Positions 30,927-38,486 of a stretch of DNA of 64,000 nt are shown here, in pieces. This DNA is from Amycolatopsis dendrobii (GTDB taxonomy: Bacteria > Actinomycetota > Actinomycetes > Mycobacteriales > Pseudonocardiaceae). Under the pieces are notes generated by a model. The model saw only the letters and a program-made list of their open reading frames with translations, had not been told where the DNA came from and did not search any database. Positions within the stretch are counted from its first letter, which is position 1, and each line of letters starts with the position of its first letter. The position numbers and the translations under genes are program-made. The stretch spans positions 62,001 to 126,000 of the forward strand of contig NZ_JACGZW010000002.1 of NCBI RefSeq assembly GCF_014145675.1, read 5' to 3'.

Positions 30927-30940
30927 CCGCGAATTCGCGG
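30927..30940 (+). promoter_or_regulatory. Perfect 14-bp palindrome in the peptide-cluster promoter region
   Basis: CCGCGAATTCGCGG lies 69 bp upstream of the precursor start codon. A -10-like TACTGT (30951-30956) follows 10 bp later, so the palindrome would sit over the -35 region. It is a candidate operator for the RiPP-like cluster. Confidence 0.45.
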
Positions 30941-31008
30941 AAATTCGTCGTACTGTCGGAATCGGCCGCGAGCGCGGTCGAAGTTCCGGAGAAGGCGGAG
31001 GTATTTCC

Positions 31009-31086
31009 GTGAAGCTTGTTCGTCTCGTGCGCAAGGCCCTTCCGGGCAAGAGTCTGAAGTCTTATGCCTGGTACGGCTGGATCTGA
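31009..31086 (+). CDS. Atropopeptide-like RiPP precursor peptide (25 residues)
   Basis: A 25-residue peptide from a GTG start with an excellent Shine-Dalgarno (GGAGG, 7 nt upstream). The first about 19 residues are basic (KLVRLVRKALPGKSLKSY) and act as leader; the end is AWYGWI followed directly by the stop codon. Tryptorubin A, the type atropopeptide, is made from a C-terminal AWYIWY core, so the Ala-Trp-Tyr-x-Trp-x pattern and the P450 gene 76 bp downstream point strongly to the same RiPP family. The P450 would cross-link Trp and Tyr side chains and a leader protease elsewhere would release the hexapeptide. Family assignment is from memory of the known core and layout, not a database search. 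Confidence 0.85.
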   Translation: MKLVRLVRKALPGKSLKSYAWYGWI

Positions 31087-31090
31087 CCGT

Positions 31091-31139
31091 CCCGTTAAAC
31101 GGGACCGGCCGGTTTCGGAATTCCCCGGAACCGGCCGGT
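31091..31139 (+). promoter_or_regulatory. Two hairpins between precursor and P450 genes
   Basis: CCCGTT-A-AACGGG (31091-31103) is followed at once by perfect 11-bp arms ACCGGCCGGTT (31104-31114) and AACCGGCCGGT (31129-31139) with a 14-nt loop. Lying between a RiPP precursor and its enzyme, they probably act as a partial terminator or mRNA stabiliser that gives more peptide than enzyme. Confidence 0.7.
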
Positions 31140-31162
31140 TTGCCGCTCAAGAGGAGTTGTGC

Positions 31163-32206
31163 GTGACCATTCCCGCTGAACGGAACAAAGTGCGGCAGGT
31201 GGTATTCGCGCCGCGGATTCAAGAACTGTTCGACCGTTATCGGGGGAAATCCTTCTTTCGGCTGGAACCGGACACTGTCGGCATCGCCGGGGCCGAGTTG
31301 ATGGACGCGCTGCTGCGCAGCAGGCCGCCGAACGCCGAGGAGCGGCCGACGTTCAAGCCGGTGCGCGGCCGGGTGGTCACGCGGCCGGAATCGTCGGCGC
31401 TGATGCGCGCGGTCGGCGCGGACGTGCGTGCCGCGCTCAAAAAGCCGCTCGGCGGGGCCGACCTCGCCGGGACATGGCCCGCCACGGCGCACAACTACCT
31501 GCGTGACCTGGTGTTCGGCCGCGAACAGCGGCGGTTCCGGGTTCTCGTCGACCGCCGGTTGGAGCTGACACCGAAGATCACCTGGGCGGCGGTCGCCACC
31601 GGAGCCGCGCTCTGGGGACGGCCCGCGCCCGAGGTCGCGCTGTCCACTTTGGCGCGGATGGTGCTGGAAGCGGACACCTACGACCAGCGCCGCTTCGCGA
31701 TGTACCTCTACCGGCGCGTGGCCGGTCCGGTCTGCTTCACCGTCGCCGCGCTGGTCACGAACGCCCTGTGGCTCAGTTCGCCGCTGGAGGACGACGTGCC
31801 GACCGAGTACGTGCTCAACGAGGCACTGCGCCTCCTGCCGCCGTCGTGGAACATCCTGCGCGTGCGTTCGCCGGAGTTCACCGAGGTGGACGCCCGGATC
31901 GGCACTGGCGACGACGTCCTGCTGCTGCCGCTGCTCAGCCACCGCGACCCCGAACTGTGGGACGCGCCCGACGAGTTCCGGCCGAGCCGCTGGGCCGCGC
32001 TCGACCCGGACACCCACCCCGGCTACTTCCCGTTCGGGCACAGCAACGAACGCTGCTGGGGACGGCACCTGGTGCTGCCGCTGGCGGAACGCGTCCTCGA
32101 CCTGGTCCGGCGCGACGGTCTGATCGTCGATCCGGCGCAAACGCGGGCCCGGGTGCACCTGGACGGGCTGCTGGAGGTTTCGGACGTGCGGGTCGTACGT
32201 GCCTGA
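31163..32206 (+). CDS. Cytochrome P450, atropopeptide-type tailoring enzyme
   Basis: 347 residues, shorter than the usual 400 because the N-terminal part is reduced. The K-helix ExxR is EALR (220-223). The haem loop is FGHSNERCWG (291-300), with Cys298 as ligand and Ser instead of the usual second Gly. The I-helix region reads RVAGPVCFTVAAL (185-197): AG is kept but the acid-Thr pair of ordinary P450s is missing. GTG start with GAGGAG 6 nt upstream. Directly behind the peptide gene, its likely job is radical C-C and C-N cross-linking of the Trp and Tyr residues in the core. Confidence 0.88.
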   Translation: MTIPAERNKVRQVVFAPRIQELFDRYRGKSFFRLEPDTVGIAGAELMDALLRSRPPNAEERPTFKPVRGRVVTRPESSALMRAVGADVRAALKKPLGGADLAGTWPATAHNYLRDLVFGREQRRFRVLVDRRLELTPKITWAAVATGAALWGRPAPEVALSTLARMVLEADTYDQRRFAMYLYRRVAGPVCFTVAALVTNALWLSSPLEDDVPTEYVLNEALRLLPPSWNILRVRSPEFTEVDARIGTGDDVLLLPLLSHRDPELWDAPDEFRPSRWAALDPDTHPGYFPFGHSNERCWGRHLVLPLAERVLDLVRRDGLIVDPAQTRARVHLDGLLEVSDVRVVRA

Positions 32207-32212
32207 GGGCTC

Positions 32213-32227
32213 TTGACAACGTGTCAA
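32213..32227 (+). promoter_or_regulatory. TTGACA-ACG-TGTCAA inverted repeat
   Basis: Perfect 6-bp arms around ACG, immediately after the P450 stop codon. It contains a -35-like TTGACA and may be an internal operator or a short hairpin ahead of the MpaB-like gene. No -10 was identified. Confidence 0.35.
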
Positions 32228-32248
32228 CGGAGGCGTTCCCCTGGACGG

Positions 32249-33028
32249 ATGCTCCAGGACGGCGTGCTCGGCGTCAGCCTGCTCGCGGGCGGCGCGAACG
32301 TGATCATGCAGCTGGGCCGGCCCGCGGTCGGGTACGGCGTGCTGGAAAGCCGGATCGACTCGGGGAATCTGTTCAAGCATCCGCTGAAACGCACGCGCAC
32401 CACCGTCACCTACCTCGCGGTCGCCGTGCTGGGCACCGACGCGGACCGGGCGGCGTACCGGCGAGCGGTGAATTCGGTGCACGCACACGTGGTCTCGACC
32501 GAGGCGAGTCCGGTGCGGTACCGGGCTTTCGACCGGGAGCTGCAGCTGTGGGTCGCCGCCTGTCTGGCCCATGGCGTCGAGGACGTGCATCGCGTGTTTC
32601 TCGGCCGGCCCGCTCCGGAATCGTGGTACGCCGAGGCCGCGGTGCTGGGCACGACGCTGCAGGTGCGTCCGGAAGACTGGCCGGAGGACTTCGCCGCGTA
32701 CTGGGCGGACGGACTGGCCCAAGTGGACATCGACGACCGGCTCCGCGAGTACCTCACCGCCATCGCGAATCTGGAATTCCTGCCGCGGCCATTCTCGTTC
32801 CTCTTCGGACGGTTCCACCGCTTCGTCACGACCGGCTTCCTGCCGGAAGTGTTCCGCGAGCAGATGCGGCTGCCGTGGTCGGCCGCGCAGCAGCGCCGGT
32901 TCGATCGGCTGATGCGCGGGATCGGCCGAATGGTCGAACCGCTTCCGGTGCGGGCGCGGCGTTTCCCTTATGACGCGTGCCTCGCGGACTTCCGGCGGCG
33001 GTTGCGGAAAGGAAAACCGCTCGTCTAA
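32249..33028 (+). CDS. MpaB/DUF2236-family oxygenase
   Basis: 259 residues. GVSLLAGGANVIMQLGRPAVGYGVLES, HPLKRTRTTVTYLAVAVLGTD, AFDRELQLWVAACLAHGVEDV and FVTTGFLPEVFREQMRLPWS are the DUF2236 landmarks, with the conserved histidines and arginines thought to bind haem b in this family (MpaB, latex-clearing protein). The start is uncertain: ATG 32249 has a GGAGG 15 nt upstream, too far. A different frame beginning GTG 32221 reads STEAFPWTDA, which may be a displaced N-terminus. It could be a second tailoring oxygenase of the peptide cluster or an unrelated neighbour. Confidence 0.82.
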   Translation: MLQDGVLGVSLLAGGANVIMQLGRPAVGYGVLESRIDSGNLFKHPLKRTRTTVTYLAVAVLGTDADRAAYRRAVNSVHAHVVSTEASPVRYRAFDRELQLWVAACLAHGVEDVHRVFLGRPAPESWYAEAAVLGTTLQVRPEDWPEDFAAYWADGLAQVDIDDRLREYLTAIANLEFLPRPFSFLFGRFHRFVTTGFLPEVFREQMRLPWSAAQQRRFDRLMRGIGRMVEPLPVRARRFPYDACLADFRRRLRKGKPLV

Positions 33029-33105
33029 GCGGTTGACCGGACTGCGCCGGTCGGCAAGGGTTGGCGGATGGCCACTGCCGACGTACTTTCTGCCGCGGAG
33101 GCAGC

Positions 33106-34071
33106 ATGAGCAAAGCGGATGAGGTGCGCGAAGGGGTTTCCCTGACCAACCTTGACCAGGAGCTGTTCGCCGACGCCGGGGTGACCAAGCGCGACCTCGT
33201 CGACTACTTCGACGCCGTTTCGGACCGGTTGCTGCCGGTGCTGCGCGATCGTCCGCTGTCGGTGATGCGCGTGCTGCGCGGACAGGACGCGTTCATGCAG
33301 AAGAACCTGCCGAAATACACGCCGGAGTGGGTGCCGCGGGCGAAACTGTGGGCGGAGAGTTCACAACGGACAGTCACCTACGGCCTGTGCAACGACCGCC
33401 GGACGCTGCTGTGGTTCGGCAACCAGCGCGCGGTCGAATTGCATCCCGCGCTGACCCGGGTGGATCCGATCGGCCAGACCGATCTGATCATGGACCTCGA
33501 TCCGCCCGACGGCGCGGACTTCAGCGTCGCGGTGGCGGCGGCTCGGCTGGTGCGGCAGGCGTTGGCCGACGCCGGGCTCGCCGGTGCGTTGAAGACCAGC
33601 GGGTCCAAGGGCGTGCACGTGTTCGTGCCGCTGGTTCCCGGTCTGTCTTTCGAGGACGTCGCGGCGGCGACCCGGGCGGTCGGTGCGCGAGCGGAACGGA
33701 TCGATCCGCGGCTGGCGACCACGGCGTTCATCCGGGAAGACCGGCACGGCAAGGTGTTTCTCGATTCGACCCGTGCGGGAGGGGCGACCGTGGCGGCGGT
33801 TTACAGCCCGCGGATCCGGCCGGGCACACCGGTGTCGTTCCCGGTCCGCTGGGCCGATGCGGACAACGTCACACCGGCGGATTTCACGGTGAAGACCGCG
33901 GTGGAGCTGTTGGGCAACGCTGATCCGTGGGCGGAGGAATTGCCGGAACCGCAGGAACTTCCGGCGGATCTCGTCGCCGAGGGGCACACGATCCCGGTCG
34001 CCCGGGTCGCGGCGATGCACGAGGGCAAACGCCGGGCCCGGGCGCGCCGGGAATCAGGGGAGAGCGAGTAG
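33106..34071 (+). CDS. LigD-type polymerase/primase domain protein (NHEJ)
   Basis: 321 residues of the archaeo-eukaryotic primase-like polymerase family seen as the polymerase domain of DNA ligase D. SLTNLDQELF, VMRVLRGQDAFMQKNLPKYTPEW, the catalytic acids in TDLIMDLDPPDG, and LKTSGSKGVHVFVPL are diagnostic. No ligase or nuclease domain is attached. It would fill gaps at double-strand breaks with Ku and a separate ligase. GGAGG precedes the ATG. It overlaps the convergent methyltransferase gene by 18 bp. Confidence 0.92.
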   Translation: MSKADEVREGVSLTNLDQELFADAGVTKRDLVDYFDAVSDRLLPVLRDRPLSVMRVLRGQDAFMQKNLPKYTPEWVPRAKLWAESSQRTVTYGLCNDRRTLLWFGNQRAVELHPALTRVDPIGQTDLIMDLDPPDGADFSVAVAAARLVRQALADAGLAGALKTSGSKGVHVFVPLVPGLSFEDVAAATRAVGARAERIDPRLATTAFIREDRHGKVFLDSTRAGGATVAAVYSPRIRPGTPVSFPVRWADADNVTPADFTVKTAVELLGNADPWAEELPEPQELPADLVAEGHTIPVARVAAMHEGKRRARARRESGESE

Positions 34072-34791
34072 ATCCTGGTGGTGCACGGTGACCTCGGTGA
34101 TCTGCCGGTCCTCGGGTACCGCCAGGTCGGGTTGCTGTTCTCGTGCCGCGGCGACGAATCCGCGGTACCAGGTGTCGATGAGTTCGCGGTGTTCCGGGCC
34201 GAGCTGCCACGGTGACGGTCTGGTGTGGACGGTCCAGCCGTGCCTTGTGAACTCTGCCGCGGTGAAGGCGGCGGCTTCTGGGCCTAGCTTTCCGGCGCGG
34301 CGTTGGTGGTCGTTGAAGGCGTTGTTGAGTGCTTCGTCCGCTGCGTCCGCCGGCGTGATTCGAGCCGATCCGGTCACGGACAACGTGAACAGTGCCGGGC
34401 TTTGTGCGTCCACACAGGACTTCACTAATCGCTGGATCTCCTCCTTGGCAAGGAGATCCAGCAGCGCGGAAGCTGTCACCAAAGAAGTGCCGGTCAGATT
34501 CAGCCGAGTCGCATCGGCTTGCTCCGTCTCGACGCTGATCCCCGGCGGAAGACTGCGTGCGGCGATCTCGAGCAGCCGCGGGTCCTGGTCGTGCAGAATC
34601 CACCGCTGCGGTTTCGGAAGCCGGCCGGACAGCCACCGTCCCATCGCCCCGGTCCCGCAGCCGAGGTCGCGCACGACCGCCGGGCCGGCCGGGAGCAAGG
34701 CGACCAGATCGGCCGCCCGGGCCGCGGTGTCGGCTGGCTCTCTGAGCCGCAGCCATTCCGGCGCGTAACCGGAAGAGTCCACTGTGGTCAC
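34054..34791 (-). CDS. SAM-dependent methyltransferase
   Basis: 245 residues, class I Rossmann fold. Motif I is [16 protein letters not shown] (about 39-54); [15 protein letters not shown] and [25 protein letters not shown] follow. GTG start overlaps the PTPS-like gene stop by 4 bp. Its operon partners (PTPS-like protein, zinc dehydrogenase) recur together in actinobacteria as an uncharacterised set, so the methyl acceptor may be a pterin-derived or lipid-linked product; that is speculation. One TCCACTGTGG word lies at its start (34778-34787). Confidence 0.87.
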   Translation of the reverse strand: MTTVDSSGYAPEWLRLREPADTAARAADLVALLPAGPAVVRDLGCGTGAMGRWLSGRLPKPQRWILHDQDPRLLEIAARSLPPGISVETEQADATRLNLTGTSLVTASALLDLLAKEEIQRLVKSCVDAQSPALFTLSVTGSARITPADAADEALNNAFNDHQRRAGKLGPEAAAFTAAEFTRHGWTVHTRPSPWQLGPEHRELIDTWYRGFVAAAREQQPDLAVPEDRQITEVTVHHQDLLALP

Positions 34792-35186
34792 AAGGAGCGC
34801 TCGTATCCGGCCGAAGCGGCGTGGGATTCGTGCAGGGTCACTGAAATCTGGGCCAGTCCGCGGGCGTTCTCGCCGAGTTCTCCGGCGTGGATCCGGTCCG
34901 CGAGCCGGTCGGCGATCACCTTGGCGAGGTATTCCGTCGACGTGTTGATCCCGGCGAAATCGGGTTCGTCGTCCAGATTCCGGTAGTTCAGGTCAGCGAG
35001 CACCGCGCCGAGCTGCTGAGTCGCGAGCCCGATGTCGACGACGATGTTGTCCGAGTCCAATTCGGACCGCCGGAACGTCGCGTCGACCACGAACGTCGCG
35101 CCGTGCAAGCGTTGCGCCGGGCCGAAAACCTCGCCGCGGAAACTGTGGGCGACCATGATGTGATCGCGCACGGTGACACTGAACAA
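34788..35186 (-). CDS. 6-pyruvoyl-tetrahydropterin synthase/QueD-like protein with altered zinc motif
   Basis: 132 residues, T-fold protein. The family zinc site is usually one His plus an HGH triplet. Here His14 is in VAHSFRG, but the triplet reads H28-G-A30, so one ligand is replaced by Ala. The acidic active-site end [11 protein letters not shown] is partly kept. TTG start, with GGAG 6 nt upstream. Between a zinc dehydrogenase and a methyltransferase in one operon. Pterin chemistry is possible, but the altered metal site makes a changed reaction likely. Confidence 0.83.
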   Translation of the reverse strand: MFSVTVRDHIMVAHSFRGEVFGPAQRLHGATFVVDATFRRSELDSDNIVVDIGLATQQLGAVLADLNYRNLDDEPDFAGINTSTEYLAKVIADRLADRIHAGELGENARGLAQISVTLHESHAASAGYERSL

Positions 35187-35197
35187 CGCGTTCTCCT

Positions 35198-36172
35198 TTA
35201 CGGGTAGGTGATCCGGTGAGCCAGTCCGCGCAGCGTTCCGTCCGCTAGCCGCGCCGCGACGTCCGGCAGTTCGGCGAAGGTGGATTCGCTGGTGATCAGC
35301 GCGTCGAACGCCGGGTCCGCGAGCAGCCGCAACGCCAGCGCCATCCGGTCGCCGTAACCGCGCCGCGCCGCGCGAGCCGGCGAGACGGTACCGACCTGGC
35401 TGCCGCGCACAGTGAGTCGTCGCGAATGGAAGTTCTCTCCGAGCGGCACTGACACCTGACGGTCGCCGTACCAGCTCAGCTCGACCACCGTGCCCTCGTT
35501 GCCGAGGAGTTCCAGCGAACGCGCGAGCCCGGCGTCGGTCGCGCTGGCGTGCACCACGAGGTCGAGGTCGCCAGTCGCGGTTTCCGGGGCGGTGTAACGG
35601 ATGCCGAACGCGTCCGCGACCTCCGCGCGGTCCGGATCGGGGTCGACGAGCTGGACGTCAACGCCGGGAAACCGGGACAGCAGCCGCGCGACACTGCAGC
35701 CGACCATCCCTGCCCCGACCACTGCGATCCGGTCGCCGACCAGCGGTGCCGCGTCCCAGAGCGCGTTCACCGCGGTCTCGACCGTCCCGGCGAGCACCGC
35801 CCGCGCCGCGGGGACGTCGTCCGGCACCACTGTGACCGCCGACGCGGGCACCACGTACTCGGTCTGATGTGGATAGAGGCAGAACACCGTGCGGCCGGTC
35901 AGCTCCGGCGGTCCGGAAAGGACCTCGCCGACGTTCAGGTAGCCGTACTTGACCGGCCACGGAAAGTCGCCCTCCTGATACGGCGCGCGCATGATGCCGT
36001 GCTGGCTCTCCGGCACCCCGCCGCGCAGCACGAGACTTTCCGTGCCGCGGCTCAACGCCGAAAAACGCGTTCGGACCAGCACTTCGCCGGCTCCCGGAGC
36101 AGCCACCTCGGCCGATCGGAGCTCCCCGCCCGCGGCCGAAGTGAACCAGAAGGCCTGCGCCGCCCGTGTCAA
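35198..36172 (-). CDS. Zinc-binding dehydrogenase (MDR family)
   Basis: 324 residues. The GroES-like half shows [21 protein letters not shown] and the Rossmann half shows [22 protein letters not shown]. The usual catalytic cysteine is replaced (ALSRGTE), so the enzyme resembles the bacteriochlorophyll-C3-type or toluene-like MDR branch that lacks a normal catalytic zinc site. TTG start is supported by GGAGG 6 nt upstream. First gene of the 36172-to-34054 operon, divergent from the CDP-alcohol transferase across 33 bp. Confidence 0.86.
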   Translation of the reverse strand: MTRAAQAFWFTSAAGGELRSAEVAAPGAGEVLVRTRFSALSRGTESLVLRGGVPESQHGIMRAPYQEGDFPWPVKYGYLNVGEVLSGPPELTGRTVFCLYPHQTEYVVPASAVTVVPDDVPAARAVLAGTVETAVNALWDAAPLVGDRIAVVGAGMVGCSVARLLSRFPGVDVQLVDPDPDRAEVADAFGIRYTAPETATGDLDLVVHASATDAGLARSLELLGNEGTVVELSWYGDRQVSVPLGENFHSRRLTVRGSQVGTVSPARAARRGYGDRMALALRLLADPAFDALITSESTFAELPDVAARLADGTLRGLAHRITYP

Positions 36173-36205
36173 GGTTGTCCTCCGTTGCTGCCGGATCGAG
36201 GAGAA

Positions 36206-36922
36206 ATGGCTGTCTCCACCTGTACACGAACCCCGGCCGAGCTGGGTTCAACGGTCGTCCAGCAGGCCCCCGCGCTGCTGGCGCAACTCGCCCTGCTGAC
36301 CCTGCTGACGGTCACGACCGGCCTCGGCTTGGCCGGCTGGGCAGTCGGCGTGGCGTACCTCCTCGGCCTGTTAGTGCTGCTCACCCAGGGTGCCTGGCGA
36401 ATCCGGGTGTACCGCCTGGGCCCCGCCGATCAGGTGACCCTCGCCCGAGCGGCCCTGATCGGCACCGTGACCGCCCTGGTCGCCGACCGCCTGGGCGGGC
36501 ACCCGGCGCTGACCTTGATCGTCCCCATCGCCGCGGTCGCCCTGGCCCTGGACGCACTCGACGGATACGTCGCCCGCCGCACCGGTACCGTCTCCGCGCT
36601 GGGCGCCCGCTTCGACATGGAAGCGGACGCTTTCCTGATCCTGGTGCTGAGTGTCCTGGCCGCCACCACGGTCGGCCCGTGGGTCCTGGTGATTGGCCTG
36701 ATGCGGTACGCCTTCGTCGCCGCGGCCCGGCTGTGGCCGTGGCTCCGTGCCCCGCTGCGCCCCAGCCGGGCCCGGAAGGCAGTGGCGGCTTTGCAGGGAA
36801 TCGCCCTGACCGCCGCGGTTGCGGGAGTCGCACCGGGGGTCTTGGCGGGTATTTCGGTGGCGATGCTGAGCTGGTCATTCGGCCGCGACGGGTGGTGGCT
36901 GTACCGGAACCGTGCCGCCTAG
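36206..36922 (+). CDS. CDP-alcohol phosphatidyltransferase family membrane protein
   Basis: 238 residues. The full catalytic signature is present: DALDGYVARRTG followed by G and two further aspartates (GARFDMEAD), i.e. DxxDGxxARx8Gx3Dx3D. About six membrane segments surround it, beginning APALLAQLALLTLLTVTTGLG. It transfers a phospho-alcohol from a CDP-linked donor to an acceptor alcohol (phospholipid or related). ATG 36206 lies just after GAGGAG. Its divergent placement next to the dehydrogenase/PTPS/methyltransferase operon suggests a common lipid-linked product. Confidence 0.9.
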   Translation: MAVSTCTRTPAELGSTVVQQAPALLAQLALLTLLTVTTGLGLAGWAVGVAYLLGLLVLLTQGAWRIRVYRLGPADQVTLARAALIGTVTALVADRLGGHPALTLIVPIAAVALALDALDGYVARRTGTVSALGARFDMEADAFLILVLSVLAATTVGPWVLVIGLMRYAFVAAARLWPWLRAPLRPSRARKAVAALQGIALTAAVAGVAPGVLAGISVAMLSWSFGRDGWWLYRNRAA

Positions 36923-37307
36923 GTTCGCGAATTCCGTTGCGGCGATTCTTCTGGCCTCAACGTTTCGGTGTCGGAAACACTGTCGTGGCTCTTGATTTCG
37001 AAGTACGGCACAAGGGCCAGCCGCTTGCCCCGCGCAGTGCCGTCCAAGCGGAACTACTGCAGGTGAAGCGGCTGGCCCCGGGATGCGGTATCGGCCCCCC
37101 TCAGGCTGATTGCCAACCTCCCAATGCCCACCATAGCGGGGTCTGAATAGCACTGCTTAACCCGTCCGTGGGTCACCGGGTCGTATTTCTCTTCGCGGTA
37201 TCTGGCGTCACGTCAATAGTGGACGGAATTGCTCTCGAGCTGCGGATCCGCAGCGATTAGCGATCGCAAAAAGAAACCGTACACGTATCTTGCTGGCCAC
37301 TCCGCGG
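36923..37307. other. 385-bp structured intergenic region, no supported gene
   Basis: Lower in GC than its surroundings. It contains a perfect 13-bp inverted repeat GGGCCAGCCGCTT (37014-37026) / AAGCGGCTGGCCC (37066-37078) with a 39-nt loop that itself holds a GCAGT/ACTGC pair. A perfect 16-bp palindrome GCTGCGGATCCGCAGC lies at 37239-37254. Open frames here have no ribosome site or family match. It may hold a structured RNA or the remains of a mobile element. Confidence 0.5.
37014..37078. repeat. 13-bp perfect inverted repeat with 39-nt loop
   Basis: Arms at 37014-37026 and 37066-37078. It lies 90 bp past the stop of the CDP-alcohol transferase, too far and too widely spaced for an ordinary terminator. 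Confidence 0.7.
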
Positions 37308-38045
37308 TCAAGGACAACGGGGATCGGTGATCCGGTATCCATCCCGCAGCGGTCCGCCAGCGCGGTCAAGCACCGCACGGGCGACCGCGCCGAGCCGAGG
37401 CGCGTCCGGCAAGGCAGTGGCCAGCTGTTCGGCCAGACGGGGATCGTGCTCGCGCAGTTCGCGCCACAGCCATTTGCCGGTGCCTTGCCAATGCTGACCG
37501 GCCAGCAGGGCGAGTTGCGCTGTCTTGGTCAGCACCCGGGCGGCGATGAAGGCGATCTCGGCCGGGTCGTCGGCTCCGGTCAGGTCGTCGAGCTGGTCGG
37601 TGAGTTCGTATCGCTGCGCGTCGAGTTCGCTTGACGTCGCGGCGGCGGGTCCCGCGGCCAGGCGTTGCCGCATCTCGGTTTGCAGCCGGGCACCGAGGCC
37701 GTCGTCGGCCACGAGCGCTCCCTCGGCGATGAGCCGGGGGATGCCTGGCCAGCGGCGGGCCAGATTGTCGGCGCAATAGGCGCGCAAGGTTTCTTCGTCG
37801 TGCACCAGTGCTTCCACAGGCCAGTTTTCCCAGGTGAACGACTGCCGGCGCGGGGCGTCGCGGGGTCCGGTGACCACCACGAGGTCGAGATCGGACGTCG
37901 CCGTGCGCCGGTCGGTCAGCACACTGCCGCCGACGATCACGACCCGGGCGTCCGCGAACAACCGACGGGCGAGCTCGCCGGCGGCGGCGGCCGGCTCGCG
38001 CCTGCGCGGGTCCATCGCTCGGTTCAGTGCCTCAGCCCTTCGCAC
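37308..38045 (-). CDS. Nucleotidyltransferase-domain protein
   Basis: About 245 residues. The catalytic motif of the pol-beta superfamily is clear: GGSVLTDRRTATSDLDLVVV (GGS...DxD, about residues 39-58). The C-terminal half is helical, like kanamycin/streptomycin nucleotidyltransferases. It would transfer a nucleotide to a small molecule or protein; no drug specificity can be claimed. The start is either GTG 38045, overlapping the VOC gene by 14 bp, or ATG 38015. I kept the longer form. Confidence 0.82.
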   Translation of the reverse strand: MRRAEALNRAMDPRRREPAAAAGELARRLFADARVVIVGGSVLTDRRTATSDLDLVVVTGPRDAPRRQSFTWENWPVEALVHDEETLRAYCADNLARRWPGIPRLIAEGALVADDGLGARLQTEMRQRLAAGPAAATSSELDAQRYELTDQLDDLTGADDPAEIAFIAARVLTKTAQLALLAGQHWQGTGKWLWRELREHDPRLAEQLATALPDAPRLGAVARAVLDRAGGPLRDGYRITDPRCP

Positions 38046-38427
38046 TCAACTGCCACGACACGCCCCACCGGTCGTTCACCCAGGCGAACGGGCCGAAGCC
38101 GTAATCGTCGAGCGGCATCAGGGTTCCGCCGCCCTCGCCGAGTGCCTCGTAGGTCCGCTTGAGTTCGTCAGTCGAGTCCACCGTGACGAACAGCGAGGTG
38201 GACGGCGTGAAATCGAAGCCGTGCTGGATGAAGCTGTCGCTGCACCGCACCCGCTGCCCGGCGACGGTGAACTCGGCCATCACGATCGTTCCCTCCGGGC
38301 CGGGGCCGTCGGCGCCGTAGCGCTCCTCGGACAGCACGGAGTCGCCGGGGAACAGCGAGGTGTAGAAGGACATCGCCTCGGCGGCGTCGCGCTTCTGGAA
38401 CATCAGGAACGGGACGAGATCGGTCAT
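38032..38427 (-). CDS. VOC-family protein (PhnB-like)
   Basis: 131 residues of the vicinal-oxygen-chelate fold: LVPFLMFQKRDAAEAMSFYTSLFPGDSVL, then QRVRCSDSFIQHGFDFTPSTSLFV and GFGPFAWVNDRWGVSWQLS. This is the PhnB/3-demethylubiquinone-like branch. It lies directly upstream of the nucleotidyltransferase gene and overlaps it. Function unknown beyond the fold. Confidence 0.88.
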   Translation of the reverse strand: MTDLVPFLMFQKRDAAEAMSFYTSLFPGDSVLSEERYGADGPGPEGTIVMAEFTVAGQRVRCSDSFIQHGFDFTPSTSLFVTVDSTDELKRTYEALGEGGGTLMPLDDYGFGPFAWVNDRWGVSWQLSAKG

Positions 38428-38486
38428 CGGACTGCCCTTTCGCGGGTTGGGTTCAGGTCCGAACGTGGCATTGACAAGAAGTTTTG

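Noticed and set aside
32221..32973. Alternative frame from GTG 32221 (STEAFPWTDA...) as the real gene after the P450
   Set aside because: Beyond the first 10 residues it becomes arginine/glycine-rich shadow sequence, while the 32249 frame has full DUF2236 motifs. The short opening may still reflect a frameshift and is noted as a finding.
36166..37146. Plus-strand frame running from the CDP-alcohol transferase into the gap at 37 kb
   Set aside because: Composition is shadow-like over the real gene, and the tail in the gap has no start, ribosome site or homology that I recognise.
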